A DNA stretch of 64,000 nt from Pseudonocardia halophobica (GCF_027922425.1 NZ_BSFQ01000015.1:1-64000), one strand, 5' to 3'. Numbered from the stretch's first letter, positions 34,307 to 43,883 are shown. Numbers and translations are program-made. The notes: generated by a model not told the origin, from the sequence alone.

Positions 34307-34924
34307 GTGGTCGCCCCTGGCGCCGATGCCCCCGACGACGAGTGGAGTACGCCTGCGTTGTCCGACGACGAACCGACCGGCTCCCTCGACTCCTCCGGCG
34401 AGCCTCCCGCGGCGCGGGAGCGGGCACGGACCGAGGTCCGACCACTGACGCTCGAGCAGGTCACGACCCTGATCGAGGCCCCCGAGCGGTTCCCGCAGCG
34501 CTACGGCCTGTCCGTGGCCGACGGCTACCTGGCCTTCCCGGAGGCGCTGGCGTTCACCCGGGAGGGACTCGCGGCCGGCGCCGCGCCCGAGTGGTCCAGC
34601 CACCTGATCGTCGACCCGGACGCCGCCGAGGTGGTGGGGCTCGGCGGGTACACCGGCCCGCCGGCCGACGGCGTCGTCGAGATCGGGTACAGCGTGGCCC
34701 CCGGTCACCGCGGCCGCGGACACGCCACCGCGGCCGCGCGCGCCTGGATCGCGACGGCCCGTGCCCACGGGGCGGTCCGGATGATCGCCCACACCCTCGC
34801 CGAGGAGGGACCCTCGACCGCGGTCCTGCGCCGGTGCGGCTTCACCCGGGTCGCGCAGGTGGAGGACCCGGAGGAGGGGCCCGTCTGGCGGTGGGAGCTC
34901 CCGCTCGCCGTCGACGATCGCTGA
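34307..34924 (+). CDS. GNAT-family acetyltransferase
   Basis: 205 residues from GTG at 34307, the most reasonable in-frame start although no strong ribosome site is seen. A disordered acidic N-terminus (about 45 residues) precedes a GNAT domain with HLIVDPDAAEVVGLGGYTGP, EIGYSVAPGHRGRGHATAAA (acetyl-CoA motif Q/R-x-x-G-x-A), and VLRRCGFTRVAQVEDPEEGP. The layout resembles RimJ/RimL-type enzymes. Substrate unknown; ribosomal N-terminal or small-amine acetylation are options. Confidence 0.82.
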   Translation: MVAPGADAPDDEWSTPALSDDEPTGSLDSSGEPPAARERARTEVRPLTLEQVTTLIEAPERFPQRYGLSVADGYLAFPEALAFTREGLAAGAAPEWSSHLIVDPDAAEVVGLGGYTGPPADGVVEIGYSVAPGHRGRGHATAAARAWIATARAHGAVRMIAHTLAEEGPSTAVLRRCGFTRVAQVEDPEEGPVWRWELPLAVDDR

Positions 34925-34968
34925 TCACCGGCCGCCGACGTGTGTGGCGGGGGCTTCGGGGCGGGCGC

Positions 34969-35571
34969 TCAGACGGTGCGGGTCGTCGCGGAGGCGAAGC
35001 CCAGCCACGTGTGGCGGTTGTTCCACCAGCACCACCCCACCTTGGGTGCGTCCCGCCGCTCCTTCCCGTCCCGGCCGGTCCCGTTGGAGATCCACACGGC
35101 AGGGGTGCGGGCGTCGAACCTCCCGCCGGGCTTGCGCAGGCGGGACCCGATGGTCATGAAGCAGACGTTGCGCTGCAGCACCTCCGGATCCTGCAGCACC
35201 CATTGCACGCCCTCGGTGAGCAGGAGCGGGGTCCGGCCGGTGCCGGCGAACTCGGTCGCGGCCTCCTCCGGGCTCCAATTCGCCAGGTGGTCGCCGCGAT
35301 CCAGGCCCTCCACCAGGTAGACCGGCGCGTCCGGGACCTCGACGGTCGGGGCGAAGTCGTCCACGTCCGTCATGTCGGCGACCACGAACCCCTCCTTGAC
35401 GCCGCGCCGCAGCAGGGGCGTGACCGCGGAGGGTGTCGCGCCCGCGACGACCAGCAGGCCGGGTCGGTCCGGCAGGGCCTTCGCGGCGACCCGGAGCTCT
35501 TCGGGGGTGAGCGGCGCGGTGGCGTCGAGGGAGACGAGTCGGTCGACCTGGTCGCGCAGGGACGGCAGCAC
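34969..35571 (-). CDS. DUF5701 protein
   Basis: 200 residues from GTG at 35571; GGAGG four bases upstream decides this start. Diagnostic stretches are RDQVDRLVSLDATAPLTPEE, PVYLVEGLDRGDHLANWSPE, RTPLLLTEGVQWVLQDPEVL and KVGWCWWNNRHTWLGFAS. DUF5701 proteins are actinomycete-specific and of unknown function. Divergent from the Pls-type synthetase operon; the 263-base gap holds the control region of the latter. Confidence 0.82.
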   Translation of the reverse strand: MLPSLRDQVDRLVSLDATAPLTPEELRVAAKALPDRPGLLVVAGATPSAVTPLLRRGVKEGFVVADMTDVDDFAPTVEVPDAPVYLVEGLDRGDHLANWSPEEAATEFAGTGRTPLLLTEGVQWVLQDPEVLQRNVCFMTIGSRLRKPGGRFDARTPAVWISNGTGRDGKERRDAPKVGWCWWNNRHTWLGFASATTRTV

Positions 35572-35768
35572 AGGACCTCCACGGTTCGGCAACGGCACGA
35601 GCGGAACGCCTGTCCGGTCCGTCCTGTTCCCCGCCGGAGGTGGAGAGGGCACCCCGGCCGGACGCAGAGCCGATCAGGTTAACCGACGTATGCCCTGTCT
35701 GGCCCAGGCCGACCGCGCAGCGTGACGAACATGGCCGTCGTGGATCACGGAAGTGTTACCAGTGGGAT

Positions 35769-35803
35769 TTGCGGGGGTAGGCCCGACATTCGTCTCCCCG
35801 CAA
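35769..35803 (+). promoter_or_regulatory. Inverted repeat in the synthetase-operon leader
   Basis: TTGCGGGG (35769-35776) and CCCCGCAA (35796-35803) are perfect 8-base inverted repeats with a 19-base spacer, 30 bases before the GTG of the synthetase. It could be an mRNA hairpin or an operator. No clear -10/-35 pair was found in the gap. Confidence 0.5.
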
Positions 35804-35834
35804 GGCCGAAGTCCCAGAAAGAGGAACGCTCCCC

Positions 35835-38800
35835 GTGTCGTTGGCCCCCTCCCCGGCCCGTCGTGCGCCCGATGCCCTCGGCGACCGTCCTGGCCCTCCG
35901 TGGTCCCGTCTGCACCACGTCTTCGAGACCGCCGCGCGCCGCTCGCCGGGCGCCGTGTCCGTCGACGACCACGGCGAGCTGCTGACCTACGCCGAACTCG
36001 ACGCCCGTGCCGACGGACTCGCGCACCTGCTCCGTGAGAGCGGCGTGGGTCCGGGTGGCCGCGTCGGCCTGCTGCTCGAGCGCTCGTGGCGGACCTACGC
36101 CGCGCTGCTGGCGGTGCTCAAGGCCGGTGCCGCGTTCGTGCCGATCGACCCGGCGTCGCCCGCGGACCGGGTCGCCTACATCGCCGACGACGCGGGCCTC
36201 GACCTGCTGGTCACGACGTCGGACCTCGCCCCCGGTCTGCGGGTCCCGGAGCTCTGCCTGGACACCGTGCCACTGCCCCCGGCCGACGGACCGCCACCGG
36301 TCGACGACGTCGACGGCGCCGCCGACCCGACCTGCTACGTGATCTACACGTCCGGCTCCAGCGGCCGCCCGAAGGGCGTGGAGGTCGCGCACTTCAGCAT
36401 CGTGAACTTCCTGCGCGTGGTTCCCGGCGTGTACGACGTCCGCCCCGGCGACCGCGTCTACCAGGGCATGACCATCTCCTTCGACTTCTCGATCGAGGAG
36501 ATCTGGCCGACCTTCGCGGTCGGCGCGACCCTCGTCGTCGGCCCGAACGACGAGCGGCGCCTCGGGCCCGAGCTGGCCGACTTCCTCGACCGCACCGGCG
36601 TGACGGTCCTCTACGCGGTGCCGACCCTGCTGGCCACCATCCCGCGGGACCTCCCGGCCGTGCGGGGACTGATGGTCGGGGGCGAGGCCTGCCCCGCCCA
36701 CCTCGTGGAGCGCTGGGCGCGACCGGGACGCCGGATGCTGAACACCTACGGGCCCACCGAGGCCACGGTGACCGCGACCTGGGGCGACTTGCTCCCCGGG
36801 CGTCCGGTGACGATCGGCCGGCCCTTGCCGACCTACACCGTCCACATTCTCGACGAGGACCTGCGCGAGGTCATGGGCGACGCCGCGGGAGAGATCTGCA
36901 TCGGCGGCCCGGGCGTGGCGCGCGGGTACGTCGGGATGCCGGAGAAGACCGCCGACCGGTTCGTCGAGTTCCGCGGCGAGCGCATCTACCGCACCGGTGA
37001 TCTCGGGTGCTGGGACGCGTCCGGCGAGATCGTCTACCTCGGCCGGGCCGACGACGAGGTGAAGATCCGCGGGCACCGGGTCGACCTGGGCGAGATCGAC
37101 AGCGTGCTGCTCGGCGACCCCGCGGTGGGCAGCGCCGTGGCCGCGATGGTCGACGACGAGCTCGTGGCCTACGTGACCACGGACCGTCCCGACGACGGCC
37201 TGCGGGAGCGGCTGCACGCGCGGCTGCGGGAGCGGGTGCCGGACTACATGGTCCCGGGCCACCTGGAGGTGCTGCCCGAGCTGCCGACCATGCCGAGCGG
37301 CAAGGTCGACCGCAAGCGGCTGCCGCCGCCCACCTCGCCCAGGCTCGTCGCCCTGGCGGGCGCGCTGGTGCCGCCGGCGACGGCGGCCGAGGAACGGGTG
37401 CGCGACGCCTGGGCCGAGGCCTGCGGGATCGACCCGGCCCAGCTGTCCGTCACCGCCGACTTCTTCGCCGAGCTCGGCGGCCACTCGCTCCTCGCCGCCA
37501 CCGCCGTCTCGCTGATGCGCGAGCGCGGGATGGCGACGGTCGCGGTGCGGGACCTGTACGAGAACCCGACGGTGCGCGGGCTCGCCGCCACCCTGCCCGA
37601 CGTCACCGCCACCACGCGCGCCGAGCCGGAGAAGACCACGCCGGTGCGCTACGGGCTCGCCGGCACCGTGCAGGCGGGCGTGCTCTACGGATTGCTGATG
37701 CTGCTCGCCGCCCCCGTCGCGGCGATCTACGTGGCCGAGGACGGCCAGGTCTCGCTCGGGGTCCTGACCGCGATCGCGCTCACCGCGACCGCGGTCTACC
37801 TCGCGACCCGCTGGGCGCTCGCCCCGCTCGGGATCCGGCTGCTCGGCCGCGGGGTGCGGCCGGGCAGGTACCGGCTGTGGGGCCGGGTGCACCTTCGGCT
37901 GTGGGCGACGGACCTGCTGCTGTCCTTCACCCCGCTGCCGGTGCTGAGCGGGTCGGCGCTCATGCCGGGCTTCCTGCGCCGGCTCGGCGCCCGGATCGGG
38001 CCGGACGCGCACGTCGGAACGGCCTCGCTCTCGTTGCCCCAGCTGATCGACGTCGGCGACGACGCGAGCATCGGGTACGGCGCGGCCCTGCGCCCGTGGG
38101 TCGTCGAGGACGGCCGGGTGGTGGTCGGGCCGGTCCGCGTCGCGGCCGGGGCGTTCGTCGGCGCCGGGGCGCTCCTGCAACCGGGTGCCGTCGTCGGCAC
38201 CGGCGCGGTGCTGGGAGAGCAGGCGCTGCTGGCCGGTGAGGTACCGGTCGGGCAGCGGTGGTCCGGCTCCCCGGCCGCCCCTGACCCTGATCGGCGCGCG
38301 GACGACGCGGTGGCCGAACTCGCCGCGCAGCCACCGGCCCAGCCCTGGGGCGCCGCCGGTCGGCTCGGCACGCTCGCCGGCCTGGCGCTGCTCGACCTGC
38401 TGCCCATCCTCATGCTGGTCCCGACCCTGCTGCTCGTCTGGGGCGCGCTGCTGCAGTTCGGACAGACCGTCGGACTGCTCGCGGCGCTGTGCGTCGGGCC
38501 GGTGTTCGTGGCCACGGTCTGCCTGACGATCGCCGCCAGCCGTCAGGCGGTGCTGCCGACCACCCCGACCGGGATCCATCCCGCCCGCTCGACCCTCGGC
38601 GTGCGCAAGTGGGTCGCCGACAAGCTGCTCGAGATGAGCCTGGAGATGACCAACTCGCTCTACGCCACCCTCTACACCGTGCCGTGGCTGCGGGCCCTGG
38701 GCGCCCGCGTCGGTCCCGGTGCCGAGGTGTCGACCGTCGCGCACGTCGATCCCGACCTGCTCACCCTGGGCCGCGAGAGCTTCGTCGCCGACATGGCGAG

Positions 38801-39848
38801 CGCGGGCGGGGCGACGTTCCACCGCGGCTGGGTCTCCTTCCGGACCACCGAGGTCGGCGAGCGGGCGTTCGTCGGGAACGCGGCGCTGCTGCCGCCGGGG
38901 TCGCGGCTCGGCGCCGGGTCCCTGGTCGGGGTGCAGACCGTGCCGCCGCCCGCGGGCGTGCCGGCGGACAGCGCCTGGCTCGGCTCACCCGCGATGCACC
39001 TGCCCGCCCGGCAGGACAGCGGCGACTTCGCCGAGGGGCTGACCTTCCGGCCGTCGCGCCGGCGGGTCGCCGAGCGGCTGGGGATCGAGTTCCTGCGGAT
39101 CTGCCTGCCCTCGTCGCTGATCGCGGTGGCGGTCTACCTGTACCTGCAGGCGCTGTCCACGATGGCCGCGGTGGGGGCGCCGCTGTGGGCGGCGGTGGTG
39201 GTCGCGCCGCTGCTGGCGGTGCTGTTCGGGGTGCTGGTCACCGGTGCGGTCGCGGCGGTGAAGTGGCTCGCCGTGGGGACCTACCGCTCGCGGGTGGAAC
39301 CGTTGTGGAGCCGGTTCGTGCGGCGGTCGGAGTTCGTCACCGGGTTGTACGAGGCCGCCGCGGTCCCGGCGATGCTGCAGCTCTTCCGCGGCACCCCGCT
39401 GCTGCCGCCGGCACTGCGCCTGCTCGGTGCGCGGATCGGTCGCCGTACCTACCTCGCCACGACCTATCTCACCGAGTTCGACCTGGTCGACATCGGCGAC
39501 GACGCCGCGATCGGCCGGGACGCCTCGTTGCAGACCCACCTCTTCGAGGACCGCGTGATGAAGATGTCCACGGTGCGGATCGGCGCGGGCGCCACCGTCG
39601 GGGACCGGGCCGTCGTGCTCTACGACGCCGCGGTCGGCGAGGGGACCGCGCTCGAGCCGCTGTCGCTGGTCATGAAGGGCGAGTCGCTGCCCCCGCACAC
39701 CCGCTGGCGGGGCATCCCGGCCCAGGGCGTGGCCGAGGAGCCCCTCCCGGACCCCGTTACCGAGCCCATCCCGCACGTCCACCCGGCACTGGCCCGGCAC
39801 CGCCGAGCCCGGCACCGCCGCGGAGCGCACCGGAATCTGGCCGCCTGA
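35835..39848 (+). CDS. Pls/PosA-type membrane non-ribosomal poly(amino acid) synthetase
   Basis: 1337 residues from GTG at 35835 (AGAGGAACG upstream). The adenylation domain (1-500) has IYTSGSSGRPKG (A3), NTYGPTEATV (A5), YRTGDLG (A7) and PSGKVDRKRL (A10). A carrier follows with GGHSLL (Ser about 551). From about 610 the protein has transmembrane helices in pairs, interleaved with three left-handed beta-helix hexapeptide segments (for example IGPDAHVGTASLSLP, VGPGAEVSTVAHVD, IGRRTYLATTYL). There is no condensation or thioesterase domain. This is the layout of epsilon-poly-L-lysine synthetase and PosA, in which the membrane part elongates a free amino acid chain. The substrate-code residues read D-F-E-Y-M-G-T-V-T; the Glu is compatible with a basic amino acid, which is inference. 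Confidence 0.9.
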   Translation: MSLAPSPARRAPDALGDRPGPPWSRLHHVFETAARRSPGAVSVDDHGELLTYAELDARADGLAHLLRESGVGPGGRVGLLLERSWRTYAALLAVLKAGAAFVPIDPASPADRVAYIADDAGLDLLVTTSDLAPGLRVPELCLDTVPLPPADGPPPVDDVDGAADPTCYVIYTSGSSGRPKGVEVAHFSIVNFLRVVPGVYDVRPGDRVYQGMTISFDFSIEEIWPTFAVGATLVVGPNDERRLGPELADFLDRTGVTVLYAVPTLLATIPRDLPAVRGLMVGGEACPAHLVERWARPGRRMLNTYGPTEATVTATWGDLLPGRPVTIGRPLPTYTVHILDEDLREVMGDAAGEICIGGPGVARGYVGMPEKTADRFVEFRGERIYRTGDLGCWDASGEIVYLGRADDEVKIRGHRVDLGEIDSVLLGDPAVGSAVAAMVDDELVAYVTTDRPDDGLRERLHARLRERVPDYMVPGHLEVLPELPTMPSGKVDRKRLPPPTSPRLVALAGALVPPATAAEERVRDAWAEACGIDPAQLSVTADFFAELGGHSLLAATAVSLMRERGMATVAVRDLYENPTVRGLAATLPDVTATTRAEPEKTTPVRYGLAGTVQAGVLYGLLMLLAAPVAAIYVAEDGQVSLGVLTAIALTATAVYLATRWALAPLGIRLLGRGVRPGRYRLWGRVHLRLWATDLLLSFTPLPVLSGSALMPGFLRRLGARIGPDAHVGTASLSLPQLIDVGDDASIGYGAALRPWVVEDGRVVVGPVRVAAGAFVGAGALLQPGAVVGTGAVLGEQALLAGEVPVGQRWSGSPAAPDPDRRADDAVAELAAQPPAQPWGAAGRLGTLAGLALLDLLPILMLVPTLLLVWGALLQFGQTVGLLAALCVGPVFVATVCLTIAASRQAVLPTTPTGIHPARSTLGVRKWVADKLLEMSLEMTNSLYATLYTVPWLRALGARVGPGAEVSTVAHVDPDLLTLGRESFVADMASAGGATFHRGWVSFRTTEVGERAFVGNAALLPPGSRLGAGSLVGVQTVPPPAGVPADSAWLGSPAMHLPARQDSGDFAEGLTFRPSRRRVAERLGIEFLRICLPSSLIAVAVYLYLQALSTMAAVGAPLWAAVVVAPLLAVLFGVLVTGAVAAVKWLAVGTYRSRVEPLWSRFVRRSEFVTGLYEAAAVPAMLQLFRGTPLLPPALRLLGARIGRRTYLATTYLTEFDLVDIGDDAAIGRDASLQTHLFEDRVMKMSTVRIGAGATVGDRAVVLYDAAVGEGTALEPLSLVMKGESLPPHTRWRGIPAQGVAEEPLPDPVTEPIPHVHPALARHRRARHRRGAHRNLAA

Positions 39849-40495
39849 TGCGGGCCCTGGTCTACCGCGGTCGCGCCTCCCGCCCGGCCGGGTGCGCCGA
39901 GGCCGTCGGCGCGCTGCTGGAACGCCACGGCCTGCAGGTCCGGTTCGTGAGCAGGCGGCAGCTCACCCCCGAGGTGCTCGCCACCGCCGACGTCTACGCC
40001 CAGCCCGGCGGCGGCGCCCTCGCCGCCGCCTGGCGGCACCTGCACCGACGCCGCTCGACGATCCGCGACTACGTCGCCGGCGGGGGTCGCTACCTGGGCT
40101 TCTGCCTCGGCGGCTACCTGGCGGGCGCGACCCCCGGGTTCGCCCTGCTGCCCGGCGACACCGACCGCTACGCCGGCTCCCCCGGCGCCGCGACCGGTGA
40201 CACGGGCGACCTCGTCCTGCCCGTCTCGTGGCGCGGCCGCCCGCGCCCCGTCTTCTTCCAGGACGGCCCGCTGTTCCTCCTCGACCAGGACGCCGGCGCC
40301 GACGTCGAGGTCCTCGCCCGCTACCCGGAGGGCGGCGTCGCCGCGCTGGCCTGCCCGTTCGGCACGGGCCGGGTCGCCGTCTCCGGCCCGCACCCCGAAG
40401 CCGGGCCCGACTGGTTCACCGACGCCGGCCTGCCCGTCCCCGACCCGCTGCCCACCGACCTCGGGCACGACCTGATCGACGAGGTGCTCGCATGA
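39848..40495 (+). CDS. Amidotransferase-like (BPL-N type) protein of the Pls operon
   Basis: 215 residues; ATG overlaps the synthetase stop (TGATG). Class-I-glutamine-amidotransferase fold features are seen: DVYAQPGGGALAAAWRHL, RDYVAGGGRYLGFCLGGYLA (nucleophile-elbow Cys in GFCLGG), and VAALACPFGTGRVAVSGPHP with a His. This matches biotin-protein-ligase N-terminal-like proteins (BPL_N). Substrate unknown. Its strict coupling to the synthetase suggests a role in processing, release or amidation of the peptide product; that is inference. Confidence 0.82.
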   Translation: MRALVYRGRASRPAGCAEAVGALLERHGLQVRFVSRRQLTPEVLATADVYAQPGGGALAAAWRHLHRRRSTIRDYVAGGGRYLGFCLGGYLAGATPGFALLPGDTDRYAGSPGAATGDTGDLVLPVSWRGRPRPVFFQDGPLFLLDQDAGADVEVLARYPEGGVAALACPFGTGRVAVSGPHPEAGPDWFTDAGLPVPDPLPTDLGHDLIDEVLA

Positions 40496-41703
40496 CCGCC
40501 ACCGCTCCCGCACCGCTGAGGGGCCCGCAGCGGCCCGCCGATGCAGCGCCGTCGCGCCTGCTCGGCATGGACGCCGCCCGTGGCGTCGCCGTGCTGGGCA
40601 TGATGGCCGTCCACTCGCTCTACGACACCACCCCGGACGGCGCCCCGACCACGACGTACCTGGTCACCGCGGGCCGCTCGGCGGCGGTCTTCGCCGTGCT
40701 CGCCGGCGTCGGGATCGCCTTCACCACCGGGCGGCGGCGGGTCGCGTGGGGCCCTGACGGGAGGTCCGCGGGTGCGTCGCTGGCCGCCCGCGCCGCCGTC
40801 GTCGGCGCGATCGGCCTGGCCCTGGGCCGGGGTTCCGCGGAGATCGCGGCGAACATCCTCCCGTACTACGCACTGATGTTCCTGCTCGCAATCCCGCTGG
40901 TGTTCCTCCCGACCCGCGCGCTGGTCGGGGTCGCGACTCTGCTCGCGGCGGGGATGCCGGTGCTGAGCCAGTGGGTCCGGCCCGGGCTGCCCGCCCCGTC
41001 GCTGGAGAACCCGACCGTGACGCAGCTGGTCACCGACCCGCTCGGGCTGCTCTCCGAGCTGGCCCTCACCGGGTACTACCCCGCGTTGCCCTGGCTGGCG
41101 TACCTCGCCGTCGGGATCGCCGTCGGCCGGCTGCGGCTCACCGACACCCGCGTCGCCGTGTGGCTGGCCGCCGGCGGAACGGCGCTCGCGGTGGCGGCCA
41201 CGCTCGTCTCCCGGTGGCTCATGGGCCCCCTCGACGGCGAGGCCGCGATCGCCGCCGCGACCCCGCCCGACCTGCTCGCGACCGCGCCGACGGTCGCGGA
41301 CTTCGTCGCCGTGTGCCCGGAGGGCACCACCCCGACGACGACGTGGTGGTGGCTCGCCACGGACGCCCCGCACTCGGGGACCCCGGTCGACCTCGCCCAG
41401 ACCATCGGCTCCGCCCTGGCGGTGCTCGGCGTGATGCTCCTCCTCGGCCGCCTGGCGAACCCGCTCGTACAGGCCGTGCTGCGGCCGCTCGCCGCGGTCG
41501 GGGCGCTCACCCTCACCGTCTACACGCTGCACGTGGTGTTCCTGAACTCGCCGCTCGACACGTTCGACGCCCTCCCGGGGTACCTCGTGCAGGTCGCGGT
41601 GGCGGCCCTCGGCGCGCTCGCCTGGCGACGCGCCGTCGGCCGCGGCCCGCTCGAGTCGCTCGTCCGGGTGGCGGCGCGGGCCGCGGGACGTGCCGCCGCG
41701 TGA
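40492..41703 (+). CDS. Multi-helix membrane acyltransferase/DUF418-like protein
   Basis: 403 residues; ATG overlaps the preceding stop (ATGA). About ten transmembrane helices, starting with LLGMDAARGVAVLGMMAVHS, the hallmark of heparan-alpha-glucosaminide N-acetyltransferase/DUF418-type proteins (Arg-Gly near the first helix and a His at its end). The C-terminal ALTLTVYTLHVVFLNS is also family-like. It may transfer an acyl group across the membrane to an external acceptor, perhaps the operon's product or a cell-wall sugar. This is inference from family and position. Confidence 0.8.
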   Translation: MTATAPAPLRGPQRPADAAPSRLLGMDAARGVAVLGMMAVHSLYDTTPDGAPTTTYLVTAGRSAAVFAVLAGVGIAFTTGRRRVAWGPDGRSAGASLAARAAVVGAIGLALGRGSAEIAANILPYYALMFLLAIPLVFLPTRALVGVATLLAAGMPVLSQWVRPGLPAPSLENPTVTQLVTDPLGLLSELALTGYYPALPWLAYLAVGIAVGRLRLTDTRVAVWLAAGGTALAVAATLVSRWLMGPLDGEAAIAAATPPDLLATAPTVADFVAVCPEGTTPTTTWWWLATDAPHSGTPVDLAQTIGSALAVLGVMLLLGRLANPLVQAVLRPLAAVGALTLTVYTLHVVFLNSPLDTFDALPGYLVQVAVAALGALAWRRAVGRGPLESLVRVAARAAGRAAA

Positions 41704-43088
41704 TCCCGACGAGGATCCGGGCCGTGGGGCTCGGCGTGCTGCTCGTCATGCTGCTCGCCGCCTGCACCGCCTCGGTCCCGGACGCCGCCGAGGACTGGCC
41801 CGCCCCGTCGCTGGACCGACCCGTCGTCGACGTCGCCTTCGACACGGCGCCCGACCTCGCGTCCGCGACCGGCACCGAGACCGTCCGGTTCACCCCGGAC
41901 CGGCAGGTCTGCGAGCTGGTCTTCCGGAACTGGCCGAACAAGCCCACGGCCGCCCGCGCGGGCAGCGCCCTGGAGATCACCAGCGCCCGGGTCGGGGACA
42001 CCGTGCTCGCGCCACAGATCGCGCCGGACCCGACCCTGGTCACCCTCCCACTGTCGGCCTGCGTGCCGGCGGGCACCGCGATCACCGCGGACCTGACCTT
42101 CCGGCTGACGCTCGGGAAGGACTCGGGCGAGCGCGTCGGCTACTCGCCGGCGACCGGCACGGCCTGGTTCGGCACCGCGTTCCCACTGCTGGCCTGGGTG
42201 CGCGGGGAGGGCTGGGTCCGTGATGCCGCGGTCGACCTCTACGGCGAGACCGCGACCAGCGAGGACGCCGCGCTGACGCTCTCCGTCACCGCCGCGGAGG
42301 GCCAGGAGGTCGTGGCCACCGGGACCGCGACGGGCACCACGACCCCGGCGCCGGGCCGCGTCACGCACCAGTTCACGGCCGAGGCCGTGCGCGACGCCGC
42401 CGTGTCCGTGGGCGCCTACGCCGTGACCACCCGCGAGGTCCGCGGCGTGCGCGTGCACGTCGCGACCCCGCGCTCGGGGAGCCGCGCCACCGGCGACGAG
42501 TGGATCGACGAGCTGGACCTCGCCCTGGAGAGGCACGGGGCGCTGCTCGGCGCCTACCCGTACCCCGACCTGACCGCGACGATCGTGCCCACCCAGACCG
42601 ACGGCGTCGAGTTCCCGATGGCGCTGCAGTTCGCCGACGACCGCCGCGCCGAGATCCCGGGCCTGGTCGCCCACGAGCTCGCCCACCAGTGGTTCTACTC
42701 GCTGGTCGGCAACGACCAGGCCCGCGACCCGTGGCTCGACGAGGCCTTCGCGACATGGGCGCAGGCGCTGGCGACCGGGCAGGAGGACCGCTACCGGCTC
42801 GACCGGATCCCCCGCGGGCTGCGCGGGCGCACCGGCGAGCCCATGGAGTACTGGGCCCGGACGGGCGACTTCACCCGCTACGTCCGCGGCGTCTACGACC
42901 AGGGCGCCGCGGCCCTGCTCGAGGCCCGCCGCCGCGCCGGGGCCGACCGGTTCGACGCCGCGGTCCGCGCGTACCTGCAGGACAACGCCCACCGCGTCGC
43001 CGGGCCGGCCGAGGTGGCCGCCGCCTTTCGGGACGTCCCCGAGGCGCTCGAGGCCCTCCGCGACGCGGGCGCCCTCCCCGCCGGCTGA
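41700..43088 (+). CDS. Secreted lipoprotein M1-family zinc metallopeptidase
   Basis: 462 residues; GTG overlaps the preceding stop (GTGA). A lipoprotein signal ends in LLAAC (Cys22). The N-terminal beta domain is followed by the M1 catalytic centre: HELAHQW (about 325-331, H-E-x2-H) and the second zinc Glu in WLDEAFATWAQA 18 residues on. The GAMEN-like motif appears as GVEFPMALQF. Epsilon-polylysine producers carry membrane aminopeptidases that degrade the polymer and protect the host, so a product-degrading or self-protection role is a reasonable inference. Last gene of the four-gene operon. Confidence 0.88.
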   Translation: MIPTRIRAVGLGVLLVMLLAACTASVPDAAEDWPAPSLDRPVVDVAFDTAPDLASATGTETVRFTPDRQVCELVFRNWPNKPTAARAGSALEITSARVGDTVLAPQIAPDPTLVTLPLSACVPAGTAITADLTFRLTLGKDSGERVGYSPATGTAWFGTAFPLLAWVRGEGWVRDAAVDLYGETATSEDAALTLSVTAAEGQEVVATGTATGTTTPAPGRVTHQFTAEAVRDAAVSVGAYAVTTREVRGVRVHVATPRSGSRATGDEWIDELDLALERHGALLGAYPYPDLTATIVPTQTDGVEFPMALQFADDRRAEIPGLVAHELAHQWFYSLVGNDQARDPWLDEAFATWAQALATGQEDRYRLDRIPRGLRGRTGEPMEYWARTGDFTRYVRGVYDQGAAALLEARRRAGADRFDAAVRAYLQDNAHRVAGPAEVAAAFRDVPEALEALRDAGALPAG

Positions 43089-43124
43089 GTCCGGGCACCG
43101 GGGACCAGAGGCGCTGTCGTCGGG

Positions 43125-43883
43125 TCAGCTTCCCCCGGCCGAGTGCACCGCGAGAGCGGTCAGGAAGCCCAGCGCGGTGATCAGTCCGGTCAGCACGTGG
43201 GCGCGGTCGAACGCCTCGGGGATCATCGTGTCGGCCAGCATCGCGAGGATCGCCCCGGCGGCCACCGCGGTGATCGCCGCGACCACCGTCGGCGACACCC
43301 CGTCGAGCGCGACGTAGCCGACGAGCGCGGCCAGCCCGCTCGCCAGCGCGATGCCGATCCACACGCCGAAGACGTACCGGGCGGGCCGGCCCGCCCGTTT
43401 CATCCCGGCCGCGCTCGACAGCCCCTCGGGCACGTTGGAGATGAAGATCGCGGCCAGCACGGCCGGGCTGACGGCACCACCGGTCAGCAGGGTGAGACCG
43501 AGGACCACCGACTCCGGGACACCGTCGAGCAGGGCACCGACGGCGATCGCGGCCCCACTGCCCGACTGCTCCTGCTCGGAGGGTTGCTGATCGCCCGAGC
43601 GCTTGCGGTGCCGGGCGCCGTGTCGGTCGAGCGCCGCGTTGGCCAGGACGTACACGACCGCGCCGCCGAGGAAGCCCACCGCGGTCGGAACGATCCCACC
43701 CTGCCGGACGGCCTCGTCGACCAGCTCGAACGCCAGCGCGGAGATCAACACCCCGGCGCCGAAGGCCATGATCCCGGCGACGACCTTCGGCGGCACCCGG
43801 ACCCACCACGCCACCGCCGCACCGAGCACCAGAGCTCCTCCTGCGAGCAACCCCCACAAGCCGGCCAGGAGCCAGGTCGGCAC
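43125..43883 (-). CDS. ZIP-family divalent metal transporter
   Basis: 252 residues from the ATG at 43883. About eight membrane helices. The transport motifs AVGALLDGVPESVVLGLTLL (helix 4) and FISNVPEGLSSAAGMKRAG (helix 5) carry the His/Asn/Pro-Glu pattern of ZupT-like ZIP proteins, although the usual His before the Pro is Asp/Asn here. A His/Arg/Gln-rich cytosolic loop between helices 3 and 4 (HGARHRKRSGDQQ) is typical. It probably imports zinc, iron or manganese. It is convergent with the Pls operon. Confidence 0.85.
   Translation of the reverse strand: MPTWLLAGLWGLLAGGALVLGAAVAWWVRVPPKVVAGIMAFGAGVLISALAFELVDEAVRQGGIVPTAVGFLGGAVVYVLANAALDRHGARHRKRSGDQQPSEQEQSGSGAAIAVGALLDGVPESVVLGLTLLTGGAVSPAVLAAIFISNVPEGLSSAAGMKRAGRPARYVFGVWIGIALASGLAALVGYVALDGVSPTVVAAITAVAAGAILAMLADTMIPEAFDRAHVLTGLITALGFLTALAVHSAGGS

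Noticed and set aside
35745..38822. 1025-codon minus-strand frame opposite the synthetase
   Set aside because: Low-complexity His/Arg/Gly/Pro sequence typical of antisense frames in high-GC genes.
35835..39848. Naming the synthetase as epsilon-poly-L-lysine synthetase
   Set aside because: The domain layout fits the group, but the residues read from the pocket do not prove lysine; other basic amino acids are possible.
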